From assembly GCF_003008555.2 (NCBI RefSeq), contig NZ_CP027665.1, forward strand, positions 930,001 to 994,000: DNA of 64,000 bases, read 5' to 3'. This DNA comes from Pukyongiella litopenaei (GTDB taxonomy: Bacteria > Pseudomonadota > Alphaproteobacteria > Rhodobacterales > Rhodobacteraceae). Positions 40,084 through 48,527 of this stretch are shown here, piece by piece (position 1 is the first letter of the stretch; each line of letters begins with the position of its first letter). Position numbers and translations under genes: made by a program. The notes under the pieces were generated by a model. The model saw only the letters and a program-made list of their open reading frames with translations, was not told the DNA's origin and did not search any database.

Positions 40084-40929
40084 ATGCCAGCGACCAGCTA
40101 TACCATCAAACGCGGCGATACTCTGAGCGGTATCGCCCGCAAATACGGCCTCAAGGGATGGAAAGACATCTACGAGGCCCCGGAAAACAAGAAGTTCAAG
40201 AAGGACAACCCCGACCCGAACAAGATCTCGCCGGGCGGCAAGCTCTTCGTGCCGCCGTCGCCCAAGACGGTCAAGAACATCCACAAGAAGGACATGCCGC
40301 GCATGTCGATCTCGGTCGATGCGACCAAGGCGCTGATCTTCGTGCAGCAGAAATGGGAATATACCTTCGTGACCCAGAAAGGGGTCTCCAAGTGGACGGG
40401 CAAGGAAAAGAAGGATTTCCACAACGCCGCCGACAAGGCGATCTGGGCACGGTGGAGCGGCAAGTACAAGATCACTTGTTCGGGCACGTCCGATTTCGCC
40501 CGCGTCTACAAGGACACCGTGTTCGACGTCAGTTTCGACATCAAATACGTCAAGTCCGGCGGCCACTGGAAGGTCACCGTGACCAAGGTGCCCAAGGGCA
40601 GCAAGTCGCCGACCAGTTCGGTGGACTGGAACAAGCAGACGATCAACCTCGATTCCGAGGATACCAAGCTCAAGGACCTTCAGGGCACGGGCAAGAAGGA
40701 TGACAAGCAATCGCCCTTTGCCCATGAATTCGGCCACGCGGTCGGCAACTCGAAATACGGCCCCGCCGGGCATGGCGACGAATACAAGAAATCGAGCGCG
40801 CATTTCGCCGACAAGGCCAGCATGATGAATATCGGCAACAAGCTGAAGAAGCGCCACGCCGACCATCTCATCATGGAGTTGAACAAGATGATCAAGAACA
40901 CCACCTTTTCGGTCAAGAGCGTCGGGTAG
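40084..40929 (+). CDS. LysM protein with a metzincin-like HEFGH metalloprotease domain
   Basis: 281-aa lysine-rich protein, unlike its neighbours in codon and amino-acid use. An N-terminal LysM domain (YTIKRGDTLSGIARKYG, residues 6-22, to about 58) is followed by a region of unknown fold. The C-terminal domain has HEFGHAVGN (H214, E215, H218, G221), then DEY (232-234), SMMNIG (246-251) as a possible Met-turn, and RH (257-258). HExxHxxG with a Met-turn is the metzincin layout. The third ligand would be D232 or H230, since the canonical position is Lys. There is no signal peptide or lipobox. LysM plus protease without a signal recalls cargo of contractile injection systems, but no such genes are in view. 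Function is inferred. Confidence 0.72.
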   Translation: MPATSYTIKRGDTLSGIARKYGLKGWKDIYEAPENKKFKKDNPDPNKISPGGKLFVPPSPKTVKNIHKKDMPRMSISVDATKALIFVQQKWEYTFVTQKGVSKWTGKEKKDFHNAADKAIWARWSGKYKITCSGTSDFARVYKDTVFDVSFDIKYVKSGGHWKVTVTKVPKGSKSPTSSVDWNKQTINLDSEDTKLKDLQGTGKKDDKQSPFAHEFGHAVGNSKYGPAGHGDEYKKSSAHFADKASMMNIGNKLKKRHADHLIMELNKMIKNTTFSVKSVG

Positions 40930-40938
40930 ACCCGCGGC

Positions 40939-41325
40939 ATGACCGGACAGACCGCAATCGTTTCGTGCCTGCTGGCGCTGGGGGCTGTTCAGCCCGGCCA
41001 GCCGCGGGCACCACAGGACATGGAGGCCATCCCGATCATGGCAAGCGACGAACAGACCCTTGCGGGGCTCACACTGGAACAGGCCGAGATCCGGTTCGGC
41101 ACCCCTTCGGACAGCGATGAATTCGCGCTGGCGCCGGAACTGCCCGAGTTTCGCAACGACCTGCCCGGGCTATTCGACGAGGCCGATATCCGCGCGGGCG
41201 TTCAGATCCGCGAACGGACATGGTCCTACTCGGACAGCCAGAACATCACCTTGTGGTTCGCCGCCGGTGACGGGGCCTGGCGCGCGGTCCATCACATGAT
41301 CTGGGACAAGGGCCTGGAATTCTGA
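40939..41325 (+). CDS. small predicted secreted protein, possibly BamE/SmpA-like fold
   Basis: 128-aa protein starting 10 bp after the LysM-protease stop, so probably cotranscribed with it. The N-terminus (TAIVSCLLALGAVQP) looks like a signal peptide. The mature part has LTLEQAEIRFGTPSD, and later TWSYSDSQNITLWFA and GAWRAVHHMIWD. That arrangement (helix, G-x-P turn, then W-x-Y and a beta strand) recalls SmpA/BamE-type domains, also used by protein inhibitors. Pairing with the upstream protease as an inhibitor or immunity protein is a hypothesis only. Confidence 0.6.
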   Translation: MTGQTAIVSCLLALGAVQPGQPRAPQDMEAIPIMASDEQTLAGLTLEQAEIRFGTPSDSDEFALAPELPEFRNDLPGLFDEADIRAGVQIRERTWSYSDSQNITLWFAAGDGAWRAVHHMIWDKGLEF

Positions 41326-41331
41326 ACCGCT

Positions 41332-42000
41332 TCAGCGCCTGAGCGCGGCGAGATGGTCGTCATAGCGCCGGCCCGGCTCATCGACGAAGGTTTCGGGCAG
41401 CGCGGCGGCGGATTCGATCAGGTCGAGCCGGAAGGTCGCGAAACGGGCATGGGTGTCGCACCAGGCGGTCAGCGCCCAGAGCGCCCCCCAGCTTTCCAGC
41501 CGCAGCGGCCGCACCACATGGCGTTCCTTATGTCCGGCCAGGCCCAGCCGCAGTTTCTGCCGCCCGGCGATGGCGCCGCGCAGCGTGGCCATGTGGCGCA
41601 GGGCGCGGGCCGGGTCCGACAGCGGCTCCAGCGCGGTTTTCCAGGCCGCGCCCTCGGCGACGGTTTCGGCGGGCAGCGCGGCGTCGACCCGGTCGGCCAG
41701 CGCCGCGGCGGCCGCGGCCAGATCCGGGTCGGCGGCGCGGGACACGATGGCCAGCCCCAGCAGCAGCGCCTCGAGCTCGCCCGGCGCCAGCTGCAGCGGC
41801 GGCAGCGCGATCGCCGGTTCCAGCCGATACCCGCTGCCACGGGTGCCGCCGACCGGCACGCCGGCCCGCTCCAGCCGCGCCATGTCGCGCCAGATGGTGC
41901 GGTCGGACACGCCCAGCGCCACGGCCAGATCGGCCGCGCGATGGGTCTGTCCGTCACGCAGCAGGTCGATCAGGCGCAACAGCCGGGCATCGCGGGTCAT
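41332..42000 (-). CDS. HTH/WYL-domain transcriptional regulator (YafY type)
   Basis: 222-aa regulator with an N-terminal winged helix-turn-helix (RLLRLIDLLRDGQTHRAADL, residues 5-24, then VSDRTIWRDMARLE). A C-terminal WYL-type ligand domain is seen around RPLRLESWGALWALTAWCD. The start at ATG 42000 follows GGAGTGCCC; the frame is open 16 codons further. A dyad 41 bp upstream may be its own operator, in the gap shared with divergent tatA. Target and ligand unknown. Confidence 0.85.
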   Translation of the reverse strand: MTRDARLLRLIDLLRDGQTHRAADLAVALGVSDRTIWRDMARLERAGVPVGGTRGSGYRLEPAIALPPLQLAPGELEALLLGLAIVSRAADPDLAAAAAALADRVDAALPAETVAEGAAWKTALEPLSDPARALRHMATLRGAIAGRQKLRLGLAGHKERHVVRPLRLESWGALWALTAWCDTHARFATFRLDLIESAAALPETFVDEPGRRYDDHLAALRR

Positions 42001-42040
42001 GGGCACTCCATGCCATACCGGACCGCGAATATCCAGATCT

Positions 42041-42060
42041 ACTGACAAAATGGCGTCAGT
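42041..42060. promoter_or_regulatory. dyad operator candidate upstream of the WYL regulator
   Basis: ACTGAC (42041-42046) and GTCAGT (42055-42060) form a perfect 6-bp inverted repeat with an 8-bp spacer, an operator-sized dyad. It lies 41 bp upstream of the regulator start and 157 bp upstream of tatA. Autoregulation is the simplest reading. Confidence 0.5.
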
Positions 42061-42216
42061 TTATCAGAGGACCGGCCCGACACCGGCAACCGGGCACGGG
42101 ATTCACCGCCGCCTCCGGGCATTGCCGCTTTTCCCGCGCCCCGGCGCTGCGTAGAACGGGCCCGAGACATTACCGCCGCGCGTGACCGCACCGGCGTTCC
42201 ATTCGAGGAGACGGAC

Positions 42217-42432
42217 ATGTTGAACAATATCGGCCTTCCCGGCCTGCTGCTGATCGCGGTGGTGGTGCTGGTTCTGTTCGGGCGCGGCAAGATCAGCTCG
42301 CTCATGGGCGAGGTGGGCAAGGGCATCACCGCGTTCAAGAAAGGCGTCAAGGACGGCACCGAGGAACTTGAGCATGACGCCGCGGAGGCGGCCAAGGACG
42401 TGACCCCGGACCACGACAAGGACAAGGCGTAA
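42217..42432 (+). CDS. tatA: twin-arginine translocase subunit TatA
   Basis: 71-aa Sec-independent export protein. One N-terminal membrane helix ([17 protein letters not shown]), the FGRGK hinge, an amphipathic helix ([17 protein letters not shown]) and an acidic/lysine-rich tail are all typical. It forms the pore for folded, cofactor-bearing proteins. First gene of tatABC; GGAGACGGAC precedes the ATG. Confidence 0.94.
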   Translation: MLNNIGLPGLLLIAVVVLVLFGRGKISSLMGEVGKGITAFKKGVKDGTEELEHDAAEAAKDVTPDHDKDKA

Positions 42433-42438
42433 CCGCCG

Positions 42439-42909
42439 ATGTTCGACCTGGGCTGGACCGAACTGCTGGTGATCGGCGTGGTCGCGCTGATCGTGGTGGG
42501 GCCAAAGGACCTGCCGGTGCTGTTCCGCAATGTCGGCCGTTTCGTCGGCAAGGCGCGCGGCATGGCCCGCGAGTTCAGCCGCGCGATGCATGATGCCGCC
42601 GACGAGGCCGGCGTCAACGACGTGGCCAAGGGGCTGAAGGCTGCCACCAACCCGGTGAGCAGCGCGATGGACGGGCTCAAGGACGCGGCGCGCGACCTGA
42701 CATCGGGCATGGATCCGACGAAATACGACCCCGACAGCGAAACCGGCAAACTGGCCGCCGACCGGGCCGAATCGGCCAGGAAGATACAGGCCGCGACCGC
42801 CCGCGCCGCCGCCGACCGCAAGGCGCGCGAGGCCGAGGACGCCCTGAAGAAGGCGGAAGAGGCCGAGGCTTCGCTGGCCGCCGGCACCGGACAAGACAAG
42901 ACGACATGA
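42439..42909 (+). CDS. tatB: twin-arginine translocase subunit TatB
   Basis: 156-aa TatB. It starts with [26 protein letters not shown], here residues 1-26, the short membrane helix and the GPKDLP hinge. An amphipathic helix ([18 protein letters not shown]) and a long charged, alanine-rich coiled tail follow. It forms the signal-peptide receptor with TatC. Six bp after tatA, and overlaps tatC by 4 bp. Confidence 0.94.
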   Translation: MFDLGWTELLVIGVVALIVVGPKDLPVLFRNVGRFVGKARGMAREFSRAMHDAADEAGVNDVAKGLKAATNPVSSAMDGLKDAARDLTSGMDPTKYDPDSETGKLAADRAESARKIQAATARAAADRKAREAEDALKKAEEAEASLAAGTGQDKTT

Positions 42910-43790
42910 GTAGCCCCACCGACGAGATCGACGACAGTTCGGCCCCGCTGATCGAACACCTGGCCGAACTGCGCCAGCGGCTGATCCATTCGGTCGTGGC
43001 CTTCATCGTCGGCATGGTGATCTGCTTTACCGTGGCGACGCCGGTGTTCAATTTCCTGACCGCGCCGCTGTGCAAGGTGCTGGCCGAACGCGGGCAGGAT
43101 TGCGGGCTGATCTTCATTTCCCCGCAGGAAGGGTTCTTTGTCGCGATCAAGGTGTCGCTGCTGGGCGGACTCATCCTGTCCTTTCCCTATATCGCGCTGC
43201 AAATGTGGCGGTTCGTGGCGCCGGGGCTCTACAAGAGCGAAAAGGGCGCGTTCCTGCCGTTCCTGATCGCGTCGCCATTCATGTTCCTGGCCGGCGCGGC
43301 CTTTGCCTTCTATGTGGTCACGCCGCTGGCATATGATTTCTTCCTCGGGTTCCAGCAATTCGGCACCGAGGGCGAGGCGGTCACCGGCGACGCGGCGGCG
43401 CCGCTGTCGGTGGTGTTCCAGGGCTCGGCGCAGGAATATCTCAACCTGACCATCAAGTTCATCGTCGCCTTCGGCCTGTGTTTCCAGTTGCCGGTGCTGC
43501 TGACGCTGATGGGCAAGGCCGGGCTGGTCAGCGCCGAAGGGCTGGGCGGCGTGCGCAAATACGCGGTGGTGGCGATCCTGGTGCTCGCCGCGCTGGTGAC
43601 GCCGCCTGACGTGATCACCCAGATCATCCTGTTCGTGGTCGTCTACGGGCTCTACGAGGTATCGATCTTCCTGGTCGCCCGCGTCGAGAAGAAGCGCGAG
43701 GAGCGCCTGCGGGCCGAAGGGTATTACGACGACGAGGAAGCGTTCGACGAGGACCTCGCTGCCGCCGATCCGGACGAAAACGCCAAGTAG
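42906..43790 (+). CDS. tatC: twin-arginine translocase subunit TatC
   Basis: 294-aa six-helix membrane receptor for twin-arginine signal peptides. The N-terminal [16 protein letters not shown] carries the conserved Glu and Arg, and [14 protein letters not shown] and a Pro-rich third loop are typical. The C-terminal tail is long and acidic ([17 protein letters not shown]). Its start overlaps tatB by 4 bp. No obvious tat terminator with a T-run follows. Confidence 0.95.
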   Translation: MSSPTDEIDDSSAPLIEHLAELRQRLIHSVVAFIVGMVICFTVATPVFNFLTAPLCKVLAERGQDCGLIFISPQEGFFVAIKVSLLGGLILSFPYIALQMWRFVAPGLYKSEKGAFLPFLIASPFMFLAGAAFAFYVVTPLAYDFFLGFQQFGTEGEAVTGDAAAPLSVVFQGSAQEYLNLTIKFIVAFGLCFQLPVLLTLMGKAGLVSAEGLGGVRKYAVVAILVLAALVTPPDVITQIILFVVVYGLYEVSIFLVARVEKKREERLRAEGYYDDEEAFDEDLAAADPDENAK

Positions 43791-43838
43791 CCCCGCCACG
43801 CGGTGCGGGGCCGCTCAGGCCCCGGTTCAGGCTTCGGT

Positions 43839-44963
43839 TCAGGCCCCGGTCAATTCGAACGTCGCCTGTGCCCGCAGCCGTCCGTTGCTCATCAGGTCGA
43901 TCCCCTGCGGGCCGGGATGCAGCCGGAAGGTGGTGGCATCCCCCTTGAGCCGGTGCGCCTTGGCAATCTCGACCTGCTCGCCCGGCGGCAGCGTCAGTTG
44001 TTTGAGCTTGATCACCTTGCGCCCCTCGCTGCCATCGGCGCGGCGGCGGCGGAACACGCAATCGACCAGCGCGCGCGCGCCTGCATCGGCGCGCAGCGTT
44101 GCCGTGATCATCAGCATCTCGCCGATCGCCACCCGTCCGGGCACGGCGAAATCCTCGACGACGATGGCGGCATCGGGATCGAAACCCAGCGCCGCCATCG
44201 CGCCGGGATGCCCCGCCTTCACCAGCCCGCGCAGGGCGTGGCCCGCCATCCACGCCAGTTCCCGCGCCGCCTGATCATCCCGCCCGCGCCAGTCGCCCAG
44301 CCGGTCCAGCACCATCTGGGGATCGGAGCGCGCGATGTCGTTGAGATGGTTGGCGACCGACCGGGTGACATAGCGTGCGCGGTCGCCGTGCAACGCGTCG
44401 AGGATCGGCAGCGTGGCGCCCGGCGCCAGCCCCACCGCCTGCCCCCAGGGCAGGCGCGGACGGCTGCCTTCGCTGGCCAGACGGCGCACATGCACGCTGG
44501 GATGCGTGGTCCAGTCCCGCATCCGGGCCAGCACGACCGCCGGTTCGCGCGTCAGGAACGGCCGCACCGCCCATTCCATCGAGAACCTCTGGGTGATGTC
44601 GGCGAGCAGGTCCAGCGCCAGCGCCGTGTCCCGTGGCCCGGCCAGTTCCGCCACCCAGTCACCGAACGGCGCGTGGATGAAATCGCCGAATTCACCGTCA
44701 TGGGCATCCGGGTCCAGCGGCGGCGGCAGCGCGGCGCGGATCACCGGCGCCACCTGCGGCAACGGACCCGGCACCGCATAGGCCAGGCATTCGGCGATCC
44801 AGCGCATCCGCGCCTTGAGTTCGAGCTCGGGCAGCCGGGACATCACCGCCGCCTCGAAGGCGGCGGCATCGAAATCCGCGCTGGCCCCAGCCATCAGCCC
44901 GCCCAGGTAGCGGACCTTGTCGCGGTTGAACAACTGGTCCTTCAGCGAAAAGCCCGATGCCAT
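43839..44963 (-). CDS. DNA alkylation repair protein, AlkD-like HEAT repeat
   Basis: 374-aa helical-repeat protein of the AlkD/DNA alkylation repair family, which excises or senses alkylated bases without base flipping. Alpha-helical HEAT-like repeats are visible, for example SVHVRRLASEGSRPRLPWG and YVTRSVANHLNDIARSDP. A beta-rich C-terminal extension (after about residue 290) is unusual for short AlkD proteins but common in this longer alphaproteobacterial form. Start at ATG 44963. It follows the SDR gene with a 1-bp gap, so they are cotranscribed. Confidence 0.82.
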   Translation of the reverse strand: MASGFSLKDQLFNRDKVRYLGGLMAGASADFDAAAFEAAVMSRLPELELKARMRWIAECLAYAVPGPLPQVAPVIRAALPPPLDPDAHDGEFGDFIHAPFGDWVAELAGPRDTALALDLLADITQRFSMEWAVRPFLTREPAVVLARMRDWTTHPSVHVRRLASEGSRPRLPWGQAVGLAPGATLPILDALHGDRARYVTRSVANHLNDIARSDPQMVLDRLGDWRGRDDQAARELAWMAGHALRGLVKAGHPGAMAALGFDPDAAIVVEDFAVPGRVAIGEMLMITATLRADAGARALVDCVFRRRRADGSEGRKVIKLKQLTLPPGEQVEIAKAHRLKGDATTFRLHPGPQGIDLMSNGRLRAQATFELTGA

Positions 44964-44964
44964 G

Positions 44965-45744
44965 TCACATGGTCTGGTTGGTGGCGCCACCGTCGAGCAG
45001 AATGTTCTGGCCGACGATGAACCCGGCATGCTGGGAACACAGGAACGCACAGGCCGCGCCGAACTCGGTCCGGGTGCCATAGCGACCGGCGGGAATGGTC
45101 GCGGCCCGCTCGGCCCGCGCGTCTTCCAGCGTGGTGCCCCTGGCCTCGCCCACGGCACGGTCGAGCGAATCGGCCCGGTCGGTGGCATGGATGCCGGGCA
45201 ACAGGTTGTTGATCGTCACGCCCTTGCCCGCCACCTGCCGCGACGTGCCCGCGACATAGCCGGTCAACCCGGCGCGCGCCGAGTTCGACAGGCCCAAAAC
45301 CGGGATCGGCGCGCGCACGGACTGGCTGGTGATGTTCACCACCCGGCCCCAGCCGCGCTCCATCATCCCCGGCACCAGCGCCTTGATCAACGCGATCGGG
45401 GCCAGCATGTTCGCATCGAGCGCGCGGATGAAATCCTCGCGGTCCCAGTCGGACCACAGGCCCGGCGGCGGGCCGCCGGCATTGTTGACAAGGATATCGA
45501 CCCCCTGCGCGACCTCGATCACCGCCGCCTGACCGTCTGCCGTGGCCACGTCCGCCGCGACGGTGTCGACCTCGACCCCGTGTTCCGCCCGGATCGCGGC
45601 GGCACTGGCCTCCAGCGCCTCGGAACCGCGCGCGTTCATCACCAGGTTCACACCGGCCCCTGCCAGTGCCTCGGCGCAGCCCAGCCCCAGCCCCTTGCTG
45701 CTGGCGCAGACCAGCGCCCGTTTTCCGCTGATTCCCAGATCCAT
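44965..45744 (-). CDS. SDR family oxidoreductase, atypical active site
   Basis: 259-aa short-chain dehydrogenase/reductase fold. The cofactor loop is CASSKGLG (residues 13-20), NNAG is present, and the C-terminus GQNILLDGGATN is typical of FabG-like members. The catalytic Tyr-x-x-x-Lys is not recognisable: the place reads GLSNSARAG, with Leu and Arg instead. It could be inactive or use a different proton relay. I start at ATG 45744. Upstream of the AlkD-like gene and divergent from pxpB. Confidence 0.82.
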   Translation of the reverse strand: MDLGISGKRALVCASSKGLGLGCAEALAGAGVNLVMNARGSEALEASAAAIRAEHGVEVDTVAADVATADGQAAVIEVAQGVDILVNNAGGPPPGLWSDWDREDFIRALDANMLAPIALIKALVPGMMERGWGRVVNITSQSVRAPIPVLGLSNSARAGLTGYVAGTSRQVAGKGVTINNLLPGIHATDRADSLDRAVGEARGTTLEDARAERAATIPAGRYGTRTEFGAACAFLCSQHAGFIVGQNILLDGGATNQTM

Positions 45745-45896
45745 GATATCCCCTCCCGATGCGTTCTGCCCTGCCCTAGCACCGGTCGCGCGGGCAGGCC
45801 AGAGCCCGGCTCGCAGCGGGCAGGCCGGATCGCAGGCAGCGGGACCATCGCCCGTGGTCCGCCGCGAACTGTCACTCACCCCACGATGACATATCG

Positions 45897-45922
45897 TTGA
45901 CATTTTGCCATTGTAATGCAAA
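45897..45922. promoter_or_regulatory. dyad in the SDR/pxpB divergent promoter region
   Basis: TTGACA (45897-45902), a possible -35, is followed by a near-perfect dyad. TTTGCCATT (45904-45912), two bases GT, then AATGCAAA (45915-45922) pair apart from one bulged C. A regulator bound here could control pxpBCA, the SDR gene, or both. The pxpB start is 55 bp downstream. Confidence 0.45.
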
Positions 45923-45977
45923 GGGAGCTTGGCAAGCCCATCCATGTGGATCACGCTGGGGCAAGGGGGGAACGCAG

Positions 45978-46727
45978 TTGCAGAACAGGACCACGAAAGC
46001 GCCGGAGCTGTTGCCGCTGGGGCGCGACGGGATCGTCCTGAGACTGGCGCTGCGCCCCGATCCGGGCGCAACCGCCGGAGTGCAGGCGCTGCGCGCGGCG
46101 CTCGAAGCGGCAGACCTGCCCGGCGTGAACGAGATTGCCCCGGCGCTGGCCTCGGTGCTGGTGCGGTTCGACCCGGCCCGAACCACCCGCGACGACCTCG
46201 CAACCGGGTTGCGGGCGCTCGTGGCGGGCCGCGACTGGTGCGCCGCCGACATGCCGCCCCCGGCGCGGCGCTGGACCATCCCGGCGGCGTTCGGCGGGTC
46301 GGCGGGGCCGCAACTGTCCGAAACGGCCGGGCTGGCGGGGCTGGACGAAACCCGCGCGGTGGCCGAGCTCACGGCCACGCCGCTGCGGGTGCTGGCGATC
46401 GGCTTTGCCCCCGGCCAGCCATATCTGGGGCTGCTGCCCGAACACTGGGATTTTCCCCGCCAGCCCGAACTGACACCCACCGTGCCCGCGGGCGCGCTCT
46501 GCGCGGCGGTGCGGCAGATCGTGCTCTTTGCCAACCCGTCGACCACCGGCTGGCGGCAGGTCGGGCTGACCGGGTTCCGCCCGTTCAAGGCCGACCGGGC
46601 CCAGCCCTTTGCCCTGCGGCCCGGGGACGAGCTGCGCCTGAGCGCGGTGCCCGACGGCGAGATGCAGGACCTGGCCCGCAACGATCCCGACGGGCTGGGC
46701 GGCGCCCGCTGCGAGGTCCTGGCATGA
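45978..46727 (+). CDS. pxpB: 5-oxoprolinase subunit PxpB
   Basis: 249-aa subunit of the bacterial ATP-dependent 5-oxoprolinase (formerly KipI). It shows ALASVLVRFDPARTT and the signature VLAIGFAPGQPYLGLLP with the later NPSTTGWRQVG. The preferred start is TTG 45978, preceded by AAGGGGGGAACGCAG; a TTG at 45897 opens the frame further but overlaps the dyad. It overlaps pxpC by 4 bp. The operon pxpBCA hydrolyses 5-oxoproline to glutamate. Confidence 0.9.
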   Translation: MQNRTTKAPELLPLGRDGIVLRLALRPDPGATAGVQALRAALEAADLPGVNEIAPALASVLVRFDPARTTRDDLATGLRALVAGRDWCAADMPPPARRWTIPAAFGGSAGPQLSETAGLAGLDETRAVAELTATPLRVLAIGFAPGQPYLGLLPEHWDFPRQPELTPTVPAGALCAAVRQIVLFANPSTTGWRQVGLTGFRPFKADRAQPFALRPGDELRLSAVPDGEMQDLARNDPDGLGGARCEVLA

Positions 46728-47746
46728 ACGCCGCGTTGCAGATCCACCGCGCCGGGCCCGGGCTGAGCGTGCAGGATACGGGCCGCCCCGGCCATCTCGC
46801 CGAGGGGCTGTCGCGCGGCGGCGCCGCCGACCGGCTGGCGCTGCTGGAAGCAACCGCGCTGCTGAACCTGCCGCGCGTAGCGCCGGCGGTCGAGATGGCC
46901 GGTGCCGGCGGCGAGTTTGCCGTGACCGCCCCGATGCGCGTGGCGCTGACCGGGGCGCCGATGCGGGCGAGCCTCGACGGCACACCGCTGCGCTGGAACG
47001 CGGCGCATCTGCTGGCGCCGGGCCAGGTGCTGCGCATCGGCGGCGCCACCTCGGGGGTCTATGGCTACCTGACCCCGGCGGGGGGCATCGACACGCCAGA
47101 CTGGCTGGGCAGCCGCGCGGTGCATCTGACCGCCGGGATCGGCGCGTTGCTGCAGGCGGGCGACACCCTGCCGCTGGGCGACGACCCGGAGCCGGCCGCG
47201 CCGCTGCTGGGCCTGCCCCCCCCGGACCGCTTTGCCGGCGGCATGGTGCGGCTGCGGCCCGGCCCGCAGACCGCCCTGTTCGACGACGCCACGCTGGCGC
47301 GGTTCCTGGCGACGCCGTTTACCCGCAATCCGGCGGGCAACCGGCAGGGCGTGCGGCTGGATCACGACGGCGCGGGCTTTACCTCGGCGCTGGCCGCCGG
47401 GCTGGCCTCGGACATGATCCGGCACGGGGACGTGCAGATGACCGGCGACGGCACGCCCTATGTGCTGCTGTCGGAATGCCAGACCATCGGCGGCTATCCA
47501 CGCCTGGCCACGGTGATCGACGCGGACCTGCCGCGCATCGCGCAGGCCCCGCCGGGCGCCGCGCTGAGATTCGAGTTGCTGACGACCGACGCTGCGGACG
47601 CGCTCTGGCGGGACGAGCCCGCAATGCTGGCCGATCTGCGCCGCGCCGTTCATCCGCTGGTGCGCGATCCCTGCGACATCGCCGATCTTCTGAGCTATCA
47701 ACTGGTCTCGGGCGCAACCGCCGGGGACGATCTGGAAAGGGACTGA
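46724..47746 (+). CDS. pxpC: 5-oxoprolinase subunit PxpC
   Basis: 340-aa subunit (formerly KipA, biotin-dependent carboxyltransferase-like fold). The start GPGLSVQDTGRPGHLAEGLSRGG (residues 11-33) is characteristic, with ECQTIGGYPRLATVI near residue 247. The start codon overlaps the pxpB stop, and pxpA begins 3 bp after its stop. The three gene products act as one complex. It is convergent with nothing and lies within a rightward operon. Confidence 0.92.
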   Translation: MNAALQIHRAGPGLSVQDTGRPGHLAEGLSRGGAADRLALLEATALLNLPRVAPAVEMAGAGGEFAVTAPMRVALTGAPMRASLDGTPLRWNAAHLLAPGQVLRIGGATSGVYGYLTPAGGIDTPDWLGSRAVHLTAGIGALLQAGDTLPLGDDPEPAAPLLGLPPPDRFAGGMVRLRPGPQTALFDDATLARFLATPFTRNPAGNRQGVRLDHDGAGFTSALAAGLASDMIRHGDVQMTGDGTPYVLLSECQTIGGYPRLATVIDADLPRIAQAPPGAALRFELLTTDAADALWRDEPAMLADLRRAVHPLVRDPCDIADLLSYQLVSGATAGDDLERD

Positions 47747-47749
47747 ACC

Positions 47750-48523
47750 ATGACACGCAGCGTCGATCTGAACGCCGATATGGGTGAGAGCTTTGGCCCG
47801 TGGGTGATGGGCAACGACGTGGCGCTGCTGAACGTGGTCACATCGGCCAATATCGCCTGCGGCTATCACGCGGGCGACGCCGACGTGATGGCGACGACGA
47901 TGGCGCGTGCGGTGCAGCGGGATGTCGGCATCGGCGCGCATCCGGGCTTTCCCGACCTGCAAGGCTTTGGCAGGCGGCGGATGGCCCTGTCGCATGAGGA
48001 ACTGGCCAATCTCGTCACCTACCAGCTGGGTGCGGCGCGGGCGATGGCCCATGCCGCCGGGGGGCGGGTCCGGCACCTGAAGCTGCACGGCGCGCTGTCC
48101 AACATGGCCTCGGCGGATGCGGGCATGGCGCGGGCCTGCTACGAGGCGGCGCTGAAGGTCGACCCGGACATCATCATCATGGTGCTGGCCGCCACGCCGA
48201 TGGAACAGGTCGTGCGCGATCTGGGCTGCAACTGGGCGGGCGAGATCTTTGCCGACCGCGCCTATGAGGACGACGCCACCCTGGTCGCCCGCGGCAAGCC
48301 GGGCGCGGTGCTGCATGACGCCGATGCCGCCGCCGAGCGGATACTCGGGATGCTCGGCGAAGGCGCGATCATCGCGGAATCGGGCAAGCGCATCCCCACC
48401 CGCATCGACACGATCTGCCTGCATGGCGATGGCGCCGAAGCGGTGGCGATGGCCCGCGCATTGAAGGCGCGGCTGCTGGCCGAGGGCATCACGCTGGAGA
48501 AATTCGCCCGGCGCGGGTCGTGA
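47750..48523 (+). CDS. pxpA: 5-oxoprolinase subunit PxpA (LamB/YcsF family)
   Basis: 257-aa LamB/YcsF protein. The N-terminus SVDLNADMGESFG (residues 4-16) with its conserved Asp residues, the ACGYHAGD segment and IGAHPGFPDLQGFGRR are diagnostic. It completes pxpBCA. The spacing of 3 bp from pxpC suggests coupled translation. The gene ends 4 bp before the stop of the convergent DksA/TraR-type gene. Confidence 0.94.
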   Translation: MTRSVDLNADMGESFGPWVMGNDVALLNVVTSANIACGYHAGDADVMATTMARAVQRDVGIGAHPGFPDLQGFGRRRMALSHEELANLVTYQLGAARAMAHAAGGRVRHLKLHGALSNMASADAGMARACYEAALKVDPDIIIMVLAATPMEQVVRDLGCNWAGEIFADRAYEDDATLVARGKPGAVLHDADAAAERILGMLGEGAIIAESGKRIPTRIDTICLHGDGAEAVAMARALKARLLAEGITLEKFARRGS

Positions 48524-48527
48524 CGGC

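Noticed and set aside
43806..43824. Hairpin CGGGGCC-GCTCA-GGCCCCG between tatC and the AlkD-like gene as a terminator
   Set aside because: The stem is good, but neither strand has a T-run after it, so intrinsic termination is not supported. It may act weakly for the convergent pair.
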